DNA of 6,732 nucleotides from Holophagaceae bacterium UBA692 (GTDB taxonomy: Bacteria > Acidobacteriota > Holophagae > Holophagales > Holophagaceae). The translations under genes were made by a program, and so were the position numbers. Below the pieces are notes generated by a model. The model worked only from the letters and a program-made list of their open reading frames with translations, made no database searches and had not been told where the DNA came from. Positions 1 through 5,619 of the stretch are shown here, piece by piece (positions within the stretch are counted from its first letter, which is position 1; every line of letters begins with the position of its first letter). Location: assembly GCA_002297665.1 (NCBI GenBank), contig DBMS01000179.1, positions 23,703 to 30,434 on the forward strand. Reading direction: 5' to 3'.

Positions 1-921
1 GCGGGCCTGATCCTGATGATGTATCCGCCCCTGGCCAAGGTGAAGTACGAGGAACTGCACCTGGTGTTCCGCAACCCGCGGGTGCTGGGGCTGTCGCTCC
101 TGCAGAACTGGGTCATCGGGCCCCTGCTCATGTTCGGCCTGGCCGTGCTGTTCCTGCGGGACCGGCCGGAGTACATGCTCGGGCTCATCCTGATCGGGCT
201 GGCCCGCTGCATCGCCATGGTGATCGTGTGGAACGACCTCGCCAAGGGTGATACGGAATACTGCGCGGGGCTGGTGGCGTTCAACTCCATCTTCCAGGTG
301 CTGTTCTTCAGCGTGTACGCCTGGTTCTTCGCGACGGTGCTGCCGGCCAAGCTGGGCCTCCAGGGCGCGGTGGTGGACATCACCATCGGGGAGATCGCCC
401 AATCGGTGTTCATCTACCTGGGCATTCCGTTCATCGCCGGGTTCCTGACCCGGTACCTCCTGGGGAAGACCAAGGGGCTGGACTGGTACCATCGGGCGTT
501 CGTGCCCAGGATCAGCCCGCTGACCCTGGTGGCCCTGCTGTTCACCATCGTCGTGATGTTCAGCCTCAAGGGCGAGGCCATCGTCAAGTTGCCCCTGGAC
601 GTGGTGCGCATCGCCATCCCGCTGCTCATCTACTTCGTCGCGATGTTCCTGGTGAGCTTCTGGCTTTCCAGGAAGGCCGGCGCCACCTATCCGCAGGGAG
701 CGACCCTCAGCTTCACGGCGGCCAGCAACAACTTCGAGCTGGCCATCGCGGTGGCCGTGGCCACCTTCGGCATCCACCACGGCGCGGCCTTCGCCGCGGT
801 GATCGGCCCCCTGGTGGAAGTGCCGGCCCTCATCGGCCTGGTGAACGTGGCCCTTTGGCTGCAACGGCGCTGGTGGCCCCGGAGCACGGTGCAGCTGACC
901 GAGGCTGGCTGCTGCAAGTGA
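1..921 (+). CDS. acr3: ACR3-family arsenite efflux permease, 5' end outside the window
   Basis: Integral inner-membrane carrier that exports arsenite As(III) from the cytoplasm using the proton motive force; the last step of arsenic detoxification. The frame is open from base 1, so the true start lies upstream; 306 residues are visible of the roughly 340-360 usual for the family. The protein is a string of hydrophobic helices. The segment GLARCIAMVIVWN (window residues 67-78) holds the cysteine (C70) that matches the As(III)-binding Cys of ACR3 proteins. The late helix GPLVEVPALIGLV holds the conserved Glu (E273). The C-terminus is a short basic cytoplasmic tail ending in Gly-Cys-Cys-Lys, an unusual vicinal cysteine pair. 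A rhodanese-like gene starts 16 bases after the stop and arsC follows, so this is an ars operon; any ArsR regulator would be upstream, out of view. The family call is firm; ACR3 is unrelated to the ArsB antiporter although databases often label it arsB. Confidence 0.93.
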   Translation, partial: AGLILMMYPPLAKVKYEELHLVFRNPRVLGLSLLQNWVIGPLLMFGLAVLFLRDRPEYMLGLILIGLARCIAMVIVWNDLAKGDTEYCAGLVAFNSIFQVLFFSVYAWFFATVLPAKLGLQGAVVDITIGEIAQSVFIYLGIPFIAGFLTRYLLGKTKGLDWYHRAFVPRISPLTLVALLFTIVVMFSLKGEAIVKLPLDVVRIAIPLLIYFVAMFLVSFWLSRKAGATYPQGATLSFTAASNNFELAIAVAVATFGIHHGAAFAAVIGPLVEVPALIGLVNVALWLQRRWWPRSTVQLTEAGCCK

Positions 922-937
922 ACCTGGGGAGGCGGCC

Positions 938-1351
938 ATGGTCCCTGAGTCCGGCATGCTCGTCCACGGCCTTTGGTTCCTGGCGCCCCGGGAGGCCCTG
1001 GAAGCCCTTCGGGGGGGCGCGGTGCTGGTGGACCTTCGGATCGAGGAGCTGATCGGGATGAAGGCCTTCCCGGTTCCGGAATGCATCCCGATCCCCCATC
1101 GCGTGCTCGCCCAGCGCACCGGACAGTTGCCCAAGGACCGCCTGCTTGTCCTGGCGGATGCCTCCGGGGTATACGTCCGGCAGGCCGCGGCGACCCTGGC
1201 GGAGCAGGGCTTCCAGCAGGTGGTGGCCCTCAATGGCGGGATGCTCGCCTGGGAGGATGCGGGCCTGCCCGTGAACATGGATCCCGATGCCCTGCTCCAG
1301 GGGGCGTGCCTCTGCAAGCTCAAGCCCCCCAAACCCGAGGAGACCCGATGA
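938..1351 (+). CDS. Rhodanese-like domain protein of the ars operon, catalytic cysteine missing
   Basis: Single rhodanese-homology domain, 137 residues, no signal peptide, so cytoplasmic. Landmarks in order: VLVDLR (residues 29-34), the region IPIPHRVLA (50-58), the active-site strand and loop LVLADASGVYVRQAA (70-84), and the C-terminal signature GFQQVVALNGGMLAWEDAGLPV (91-112). Active rhodaneses carry Cys-x-x-Gly-x-Arg-Ser in the loop; here the same place reads D74-A-S-G77-V-Y-V, so the persulfide-forming Cys is Asp and the following Arg/Ser are also lost. It therefore should not act as a sulfurtransferase. The only cysteines are C49 and a Cys-Leu-Cys pair (C124, C126) in the tail beyond the fold. 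The start is fixed by a GGGGAGG Shine-Dalgarno 5 bases upstream (926-932). It lies between acr3 and arsC and its stop overlaps the arsC start (ATGA), so it is co-translated with them. A binding or regulatory role in arsenic handling is inference; the exact function is unknown. Confidence 0.85.
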   Translation: MVPESGMLVHGLWFLAPREALEALRGGAVLVDLRIEELIGMKAFPVPECIPIPHRVLAQRTGQLPKDRLLVLADASGVYVRQAAATLAEQGFQQVVALNGGMLAWEDAGLPVNMDPDALLQGACLCKLKPPKPEETR

Positions 1352-1770
1352 CCCCCAGCCTCCTGTTCCTCTGCGTCGCCAACAGCGCCCGCTCCCAGAT
1401 GGCGGAGGGCTTGGCGCGGCAACTCTTCCCGGGGTTCCGGATCCAGAGCGCAGGGAGCCGCCCCAGCCGGGTGAACCCCTATGCGGTGGAAGCCCTGGCG
1501 GAGGTGGGCATCGACGCCGGCGCCCACGCCTCCAAATCGGTGGAAACCATCGACCCGGCTTCGGTGGACCTGGTCATCACCCTCTGTGCCGAGGAAGTCT
1601 GCCCCCTGTTCCTGGGCAAGGCCGAGCGGCTGCATTGGCCGATCCCAGATCCGGCGAGCGACGACCCGACCCTGTCCCCGGACCAGATGCGGGATCGCTT
1701 CCGGGCCGGCCGGGACGAGATCCGGCGGCGGCTGGCGGAACTTGGGACCCAGCGGGGATGGCCGCTCTAG
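1348..1770 (+). CDS. arsC: Arsenate reductase, low-molecular-weight phosphatase (thioredoxin-coupled) type
   Basis: Cytoplasmic enzyme reducing arsenate As(V) to arsenite As(III), the substrate of the ACR3 pump upstream. 140 residues, usual for the family (about 130-140). The N-terminal P-loop LCVANSARSQMAEG carries the CX5R nucleophile motif (C9 to R15) shared with low-molecular-weight tyrosine phosphatases. The second redox region LCAEEVCP gives C80 and C85, which would pass the disulfide outward to thioredoxin. WPIPDP provides the general-acid Asp (D101) followed by Pro. In the well-studied staphylococcal enzyme the second and third cysteines are seven positions apart; here they are five apart, so the flipping loop is two residues shorter. 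The start ATG overlaps the stop of the rhodanese-like gene by 4 bases, indicating translational coupling. A strong hairpin terminator begins 14 bases after the stop, so arsC is the last gene of the operon. Confidence 0.93.
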   Translation: MTPSLLFLCVANSARSQMAEGLARQLFPGFRIQSAGSRPSRVNPYAVEALAEVGIDAGAHASKSVETIDPASVDLVITLCAEEVCPLFLGKAERLHWPIPDPASDDPTLSPDQMRDRFRAGRDEIRRRLAELGTQRGWPL

Positions 1771-1784
1771 CACGGCGCGAAAGG

Positions 1785-1814
1785 AACGGGCCACTTTTGC
1801 AAGTGGCCCGTTTT
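1785..1814. terminator. Bidirectional intrinsic terminator between arsC and tRNA-Ala
   Basis: Perfect 12-bp inverted repeat: left arm 1785-1796 (AACGGGCCACTT), loop TTGC, right arm 1801-1812, followed on the + strand by TTGTT and on the - strand by a pyrimidine-rich TTCC/TTTC stretch. The stem has outer A-T pairs that extend the U-tract on both sides. It starts 14 bases after the arsC stop and its right arm ends 13 bases before the tRNA 3' end, so it fits as the end of both convergent transcripts. Pairing is read directly from the sequence; two-way activity is inference. Confidence 0.88.
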
Positions 1815-1825
1815 GTTCGTGTTAT

Positions 1826-1901
1826 TGGTGGAGCTGAACAGGATCGAACTGTCGACCTCCTCATTGCGAACGAGGCGCTCTCCCAGCTGAGCTACAGCCC
1901 C
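1826..1901 (-). tRNA. tRNA-Ala, anticodon CGC
   Basis: Full 76-base cloverleaf on the - strand with encoded CCA (complement of 1826-1828) and discriminator A73. Acceptor stem GGGGCTG pairs with CAGCTCC and contains the G3:U70 wobble, the classic identity element for alanyl-tRNA synthetase. The D arm has GCTC/GAGC. The anticodon stem is CCTCG/TGAGG (last pair a G:U wobble) around loop TTCGCAA, giving anticodon CGC, which reads the alanine codon GCG. The T arm is GACAG-TTCGATC-CTGTT. No intron and no mismatch beyond wobbles. It sits alone, transcribed from its own promoter toward the ars operon, and appears to share that operon's terminator. Confidence 0.97.
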
Positions 1902-1911
1902 AGGAGGTTCC

Positions 1912-1939
1912 ATTCTACCGGGGGCGGGCGGTTCGTCAA
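1912..1939 (-). promoter_or_regulatory. Promoter of tRNA-Ala(CGC)
   Basis: On the - strand, -35 box TTGACG (complement of 1934-1939), a 16-base spacer, and -10 box TAGAAT (complement of 1912-1917). The expected start of transcription is near 1905, only a few bases before the mature tRNA 5' end at 1901. Both boxes match sigma-70 consensus at 5 of 6 positions. The spacer is very GC-rich (runs of C and G), which makes the AT-containing boxes stand out. Confidence 0.8.
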
Positions 1940-2023
1940 TGGGGGCGCCGGCGGGGGCAGGGAGTTCTTGAAAAGGGGAAGGTTGGCCTTGCCCTCGGCC
2001 GGGCTCGAACGGACACTTGGGGC

Positions 2024-2509
2024 ATGGGCAAATCATCCGTCAAGTTCCTGATCGCACTGATGGTTGCCGGCGGGATTTTCCAGGCGCCGGCGGAGGGGCC
2101 CCGGAGGTACCAGGAGATCCGGCTCACGCCCTGGTTCCTGGAGGTGCCGGCGCCCAGGGGGCAGCGGGCGGCGGGCGTGAAGGGGTTCCGGCAGCCCCGC
2201 GTGGCTGGCGCGGCGCGGGTGGAGGTGTGGGGGGACACGCTGGAGGAACGGCTGCGGCTGTTCCGCCTGGACCTGGCGCCTTCCTTGACCCAGGCGTTCG
2301 CGCTGGGCTCCCACAGCACCACCAACGCCCAGCAGCTGGGCGAATTCATGGGCATGACGGCCACGGACGTGCGTCCGCCCTCCGTGCCGTCGGTGTACTA
2401 CAACGGGTTCCGGATGGTGGACGACCCGGAGCTCGCCCGGGCCGGGATCCACATCGGCGTCACGGGCAGGTCCACCCTCACCATCAGCGCGGCGCCGAAG
2501 CGGCGTTGA
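2024..2509 (+). CDS. Small secreted protein of unknown function
   Basis: I do not recognise a family. 161 residues. The N-terminus is a good Sec signal peptide: positively charged start (MGKSSVK), hydrophobic core (residues 8-19), and an Ala-Pro-Ala site predicting cleavage after residue 23, so the mature part of about 138 residues is likely periplasmic or outside the cell. There is no lipobox and no cysteine anywhere. The mature protein is basic and rich in Arg and Pro in its first half, then has a mixed segment (RVEVWGDTLEERLRLFRLDL, about residues 65-84) and a Ser/Thr-rich C-terminal half ending in a basic tail. The start has only a weak G-rich ribosome site (TTGGGG just upstream), and I see no clear promoter. 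It stands alone between the tRNA gene and the convergent korAB operon. The codon pattern is GC-rich like its neighbours, so I believe the gene is real, but with less certainty than the others. Confidence 0.65.
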   Translation: MGKSSVKFLIALMVAGGIFQAPAEGPRRYQEIRLTPWFLEVPAPRGQRAAGVKGFRQPRVAGAARVEVWGDTLEERLRLFRLDLAPSLTQAFALGSHSTTNAQQLGEFMGMTATDVRPPSVPSVYYNGFRMVDDPELARAGIHIGVTGRSTLTISAAPKRR

Positions 2510-2514
2510 CATGA

Positions 2515-2544
2515 ACGAGGGGGGACCGCCCGGTCCCTCCTCGT
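2515..2544. terminator. Intergenic hairpin between convergent genes, probable terminator
   Basis: 13-bp inverted repeat with one G:U-type pair: left arm 2515-2527 (ACGAGGGGGGACC), loop GCCC, right arm 2532-2544. It starts 5 bases after the stop of the secreted-protein gene and lies 16 bases past the korB stop on the other strand. The stem is very stable but has no long U-run on either side, so termination could be bidirectional yet imperfect. Position and stability support the call. Confidence 0.7.
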
Positions 2545-2560
2545 GTTCCTCCAGGTCTGA

Positions 2561-3592
2561 TTACATCAGTTCCCGCATGCACTCGGCCAGCACCTCGGGC
2601 CCGGGCTTGACGCTGGCCTGGGGGAGGGTGGCCAGCACGTCGTCCACGGTGTGGGTGAAGTCGTGGAGGATGGGCTTGCCGGTGGCGATGTGCAGGATCC
2701 CGGTGAGGAACTCGCCCCGGTCGTGGGCCTCGTGCACGGCCTTCATGGCGGCGTAGCGGTCCGTGGGGTCGAAGCCCTTGCCGATGGTCCGGAAGGTGAG
2801 GCGGGATCCGTCGGGAAGGCCCACCTCCATGGCGGCGCCGGGCTCGATCTCCACCTCCTCGGCGTCGTAGTAGGGCACGAAGCCCAGCTCCTGGAGGGGC
2901 ATCTCGTGGTCCTTGGCGTTCTTGTAGGACTTGGTGGAGCTGTCGTGGTTGTTGAAGGTCACGCAGGGGCTGATGACGTCGATGAGGGCGGTGCCCTCGA
3001 AGGCCAGGGCGGCCTTGAGGATGGTGCCCAGCTGCTTGGGGTTCCCGCTGAAGCTGCGGGCCACGAAGCCGCAGCCCAGCTCCATGGCCAGGGTGCAGGG
3101 ATCGATGGGGGTGATCTCGTTCACGTCGCCGTGCTTGAGGGTGGAACCCACGTCCGCGGTGGCGCTGAACTGGCCCTTGGTGAGGCCGTAGACGCCGTTG
3201 TCCTCCAGGATGTACACGACCGGCACGTTGCGCCGGATCATGTGCACCAGCTGGCCCATGCCGATGGACATGGAATCGCCGTCGCCGCTGGCGAGGATGT
3301 TGATGAGGCTGCGGTTGGCCAGGGCGGCGCCGGTGCACACCGCGGCGGCGCGGCCGTGGACGGAGTTGAAGCCCCAGGCCTGGCTCATGAAGTAGGTGGG
3401 GGTCTTGCTGGAGCAGCCGATGCCGCTGAGCTTGGCGACCCGGTGGGGCTCGAGGTTCATCTCCCAGGCGGCCTGGATGATCTGCGAGGTGATGGCGTCG
3501 TGGCCGCAGCCGGGACACAGCGTCGACTTGGCGCCCACGTAGTCCTGCTTGGTGAGGCCGATCTTGTTGGTGGGGACGGTGGCGGTGGTCAT
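2561..3592 (-). CDS. korB: 2-oxoacid:ferredoxin oxidoreductase, beta subunit (2-oxoglutarate type)
   Basis: Beta subunit of the enzyme that oxidatively decarboxylates a 2-oxoacid with CoA to acyl-CoA and CO2 and reduces ferredoxin, or runs in reverse in CO2 fixation; cytoplasmic. 343 residues. CPGCGH (C26, C29), IGC (C60) and ISPC (C210) supply the four cysteines known in this family to hold one [4Fe-4S] cluster. The thiamine diphosphate/Mg signature runs from GDGDS (residues 103-107) to EDNGVYGLTKGQ (N132). The start at 3592 puts MTTATVPTNK before the conserved domain, with a GAGGGA ribosome site about 8 bases upstream. It follows korA by 11 bases in the same transcript. The pair without separate gamma or delta genes is the two-subunit class, best known as 2-oxoglutarate:ferredoxin oxidoreductase. 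A different 2-oxoacid substrate (pyruvate or branched-chain) cannot be excluded from sequence. Confidence 0.93.
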   Translation of the reverse strand: MTTATVPTNKIGLTKQDYVGAKSTLCPGCGHDAITSQIIQAAWEMNLEPHRVAKLSGIGCSSKTPTYFMSQAWGFNSVHGRAAAVCTGAALANRSLINILASGDGDSMSIGMGQLVHMIRRNVPVVYILEDNGVYGLTKGQFSATADVGSTLKHGDVNEITPIDPCTLAMELGCGFVARSFSGNPKQLGTILKAALAFEGTALIDVISPCVTFNNHDSSTKSYKNAKDHEMPLQELGFVPYYDAEEVEIEPGAAMEVGLPDGSRLTFRTIGKGFDPTDRYAAMKAVHEAHDRGEFLTGILHIATGKPILHDFTHTVDDVLATLPQASVKPGPEVLAECMRELM

Positions 3593-3603
3593 GGGTGGGT
3601 CCC

Positions 3604-5424
3604 TCAGTTCTCGAAGGCGTTGATCTGGTCGACGATGGTCTGGGCGGTGATGGCGGTCGAGTCGTAGTGGAGGACCTTCTTCATCCGCGTGGCGTGCTGG
3701 GGGAAGAACTCCCGCAGCAGGTTCGTCATCTGGCCGTCCCGGTTCTGCTCCACGACGTAGACGACGTCGTGGGAGGCGATGAAGGCCTCCACCGCGTCGG
3801 TGAAGGGCAGGGCCCGCACCCGCAGGTAGTCGGTGTCCTTGGCGTGCAGCTCCGTGAGCAGGTCCCGCGCCTCGGCCACGGCGGGGTCGCTGGACCCGTA
3901 GGCGAGGATGCCGCGCTGGACGCCGGGGCCGGTAAGCAGCGGCTCCGGCACGGAGGCCCGGGCCGTCAGGAACTTCTTCTTGAGGCGGTCCACCGTGGCC
4001 AGGAACTCGTCGGGCTTCTCGGAGTAGAGGGCGTAGGGGTTGTGGCCGGTGCCGCGGGCGAAGTAGGCCCCCTTGCCGCCGGGGGTGCCGGGGAGGGTGC
4101 GCAGGCAGACGCCGTCGCCGTCCACGTCCTTGTAGCGGCCCCAGTCCTGGATGTCCTTGAGCTGCGCCTCGTCCAGGACCTTGCCCCGGTCGAAGGCGCC
4201 CTCCGGGTAGGCGAAGGGCTGGGAGGCCCAGTTCTGCATGCCCAGGTCCAGGTCGGAAACCACGAAGACCGGCGTCTGGTAGCGCTCGGCCAGGTCGAAG
4301 GCCTGGTAGGTGAACTGGAAGCACTCCTCCATGGTGCCGGGGTAGAGGCAGATGTGGAGGGTGTCGCCGTGGCTGCACTTGGCGCAGAGTTCCACGTCGC
4401 CCTGGCTGGTGCGCGTGGGCAGGCCCGTGGAGGGGCCCATGCGCGTGACGTCCAGGAAGACTCCGGGGCATTCCGCGAAGTAGCCCAGGCCGATGAATTC
4501 GCTCATGAGGGAGATGCCCGGGCCCGAGGTGGCCGTCATGGCCCGCGCCCCGGCCCAGCCCGCGCCCACCACCACGCCGGCGGAGGCGATCTCGTCCTCC
4601 ATCTGGACGATGGCGACGTTGAGCTTGCCGGTGGCCGGGTCCTTGCGATAGACCTTGGCGTAGTCGATGAGGCTCTCGACGGCCGACGAGCTGGGCGTGA
4701 TGGGGTACCAGGCCACCACCGTGACGCCCGCGAACATGGCGCCCAGGGCGCAGGCCGTGTTGCCGTCGATGATGATCTGCCCCTTGGTCTTGTCGTCGCG
4801 CACGATCTTCAGGCGGGTCTGGCGCGGCGCCTCGGCGGCGGCCCAGTCATGGCCGGCCTGAACGGCGCCCTGGTTCAGGTCGATGGCCTTCTGCTTGCCG
4901 TCCAGCTGCTTGGCGATGGCGGCCTTGACCTCGTCCATGTCCAGGCCCAGCATCTGCGCGGCGACGCCCACGTAGATCATGTTCTTCACCAGCTTGTGCA
5001 GCTTGGGCTCCGGGCAGGCCGCGGCCACCAGCTTCTGGAATGGCACGGCGCAGAAGGCGAGGTCGTTCCGCAGGGCGTCCAGCTTGAGGGGCTCGTCGTA
5101 GATGAGCAGCGTGCCGGGGCGCACCTTGGCCACGTCGTCCTTGGCCGTCTCGGGATTCATGCAGATCATCAGGTCGATGCCGGCCTTGCGGGCCTTGTAG
5201 CCCTTGTGGTTGGCCCGGATCTGGAACCAGGTGGGCAGGCCGGAGATGTTCGAAGGGAACAGGTTCTTCCCGGAAACCGGGACGCCCATCTGGAAGATCG
5301 TGCGCATGAGCACGATGTTCGCGGTCTGGGAGCCTGAACCATTGACGGTGGCCACCTCGATCGAAAAATCGTTGACGAGGGTTCCCCCGTCGACGGCTTC
5401 CATGGTGGCGGGTTGCGTGAGCAT
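3604..5424 (-). CDS. korA: 2-oxoacid:ferredoxin oxidoreductase, fused gamma-alpha subunit (2-oxoglutarate type)
   Basis: Large subunit partner of KorB; 606 residues, the usual size of the fused form. Residues about 18-195 are the gamma domain (starts VNDFSIEVATVNGSGSQT; binds CoA in the family). Residues about 220-430 are the pyrimidine-binding alpha domain, with the substrate motif YPITPSS (240-246), QMEDEIAS (274-281) and ATSGPGISLMSE (298-309). The C-terminal domain II (from about 500) contains GILAYGSSDPAVAEA and VVYVVEQNRDGQM. There is no ferredoxin-like Cys-cluster domain, so electrons leave through the KorB cluster to a separate ferredoxin. The start at 5424 is chosen for its GGGGAGGT Shine-Dalgarno 6 bases upstream. 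The frame stays open to 5508, but those codons have no ribosome site and do not resemble the family. It is first in a korA-korB operon, divergent from lexA. Confidence 0.93.
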   Translation of the reverse strand: MLTQPATMEAVDGGTLVNDFSIEVATVNGSGSQTANIVLMRTIFQMGVPVSGKNLFPSNISGLPTWFQIRANHKGYKARKAGIDLMICMNPETAKDDVAKVRPGTLLIYDEPLKLDALRNDLAFCAVPFQKLVAAACPEPKLHKLVKNMIYVGVAAQMLGLDMDEVKAAIAKQLDGKQKAIDLNQGAVQAGHDWAAAEAPRQTRLKIVRDDKTKGQIIIDGNTACALGAMFAGVTVVAWYPITPSSSAVESLIDYAKVYRKDPATGKLNVAIVQMEDEIASAGVVVGAGWAGARAMTATSGPGISLMSEFIGLGYFAECPGVFLDVTRMGPSTGLPTRTSQGDVELCAKCSHGDTLHICLYPGTMEECFQFTYQAFDLAERYQTPVFVVSDLDLGMQNWASQPFAYPEGAFDRGKVLDEAQLKDIQDWGRYKDVDGDGVCLRTLPGTPGGKGAYFARGTGHNPYALYSEKPDEFLATVDRLKKKFLTARASVPEPLLTGPGVQRGILAYGSSDPAVAEARDLLTELHAKDTDYLRVRALPFTDAVEAFIASHDVVYVVEQNRDGQMTNLLREFFPQHATRMKKVLHYDSTAITAQTIVDQINAFEN

Positions 5425-5430
5425 GGTTCG

Positions 5431-5438
5431 ACCTCCCC
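5431..5438 (-). promoter_or_regulatory. Shine-Dalgarno of korA
   Basis: On the - strand this reads GGGGAGGT, a near-perfect anti-16S match, 6 bases before the ATG at 5424. It decides the korA start against the longer open frame reaching 5508. Confidence 0.85.
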
Positions 5439-5469
5439 AAGGGATTCGGTAGTGTGACGCCCGAACGAT

Positions 5470-5501
5470 GGCGCCCGCCTGGGTATTTTCAGGGAGGCGC
5501 C
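5470..5501 (-). other. Hairpin in the predicted 5' leader of korAB mRNA
   Basis: Inverted repeat: GGCGCC at 5470-5475 pairs with 5496-5501, then a 2x2 internal loop, then CCTG (5478-5481) pairs with CAGG (5490-5493) around an 8-base AT-rich loop. If transcription starts near 5502 as the promoter call predicts, this stem-loop would be at the very 5' end of the korAB message. No known riboswitch consensus is recognised; it could be an mRNA-stabilising end or the binding site of a regulator. Confidence 0.45.
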
Positions 5502-5508
5502 TTGGCAA

Positions 5509-5538
5509 ATACTACCAGATTGGTCGGATTAGATTGAA
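5509..5538 (-). promoter_or_regulatory. Candidate promoter of korAB
   Basis: On the - strand, extended -10 element TGG-TAGTAT (box is the complement of 5509-5514) with a weak -35 box TTCAAT (complement of 5533-5538) 18 bases away. Expected transcription start near 5502, leaving a leader of about 78 bases before korA. The -35 is poor; the extended -10 and the AT-rich surroundings in a GC-rich genome are the main support. Confidence 0.5.
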
Positions 5539-5583
5539 GGGGGCATGGAAATTTTTTTGAACATCGAGGCGAAAAAAAAGGGA

Positions 5584-5612
5584 TTGACGGGTGTGGACGT
5601 TTCGTCTATCTT
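5584..5612 (+). promoter_or_regulatory. Promoter of lexA
   Basis: -35 box TTGACG (5584-5589), 17-base spacer, -10 box TATCTT (5607-5612). Directly upstream are an 8-A run (5572-5579) and an A/T tract (AAATTTTTTT, 5549-5558), placed like an UP element for RNA polymerase alpha contact. Expected start of transcription is near 5619-5620, at or next to the ATG at 5620. Confidence 0.75.
5594..5608. promoter_or_regulatory. Candidate LexA operator (autoregulatory dyad)
   Basis: Imperfect palindrome TGGACGTTTCGTCTA, i.e. T-N-GACG-N3-CGTC-N-A, lying in the spacer of the lexA promoter and touching the -10 box, the usual place for a repressor that controls its own gene. LexA proteins bind dyads, but the motif differs between phyla. 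This one does not match the CTGT-N8-ACAG, GAAC-N4-GTTC or GTTC-N7-GTTC boxes, so the assignment rests on position and symmetry only. Confidence 0.45.
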
Positions 5613-5619
5613 ATGGGTT

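Noticed and set aside
1998..2014. Sequence GCCGG-GCTCGAA-CGGAC resembling the T arm of a - strand tRNA, possibly a tRNA remnant or attachment site
   Set aside because: Only three of five stem pairs form, the spacing to any CCA-like TGG is wrong, and no D or anticodon arm follows. No integrase or direct repeat of the tRNA end is present.
1287..2051. Open frame on + strand crossing arsC, the terminator and the tRNA
   Set aside because: Pro/Arg/Gly-rich translation with no recognisable motif, running through a tRNA gene and a terminator; arsC in another frame accounts for the coding signal.
2484..4471. Long open frames on the - strand and on the + strand (2651-3667, 3595-5337) across korAB
   Set aside because: They are out-of-frame shadows made by high GC content: repetitive Arg/Pro/Gly/His or Val/Gly/Leu composition, no family motifs, and they overlap well-supported korA and korB. 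One long - strand frame contains korB only because the same frame is open upstream of its true ATG.
5502..5535. Second + strand promoter for lexA (TTGGCA with TAGATT)
   Set aside because: The spacing is 22 bases, too long for sigma-70, and a far better promoter lies at 5584-5612.
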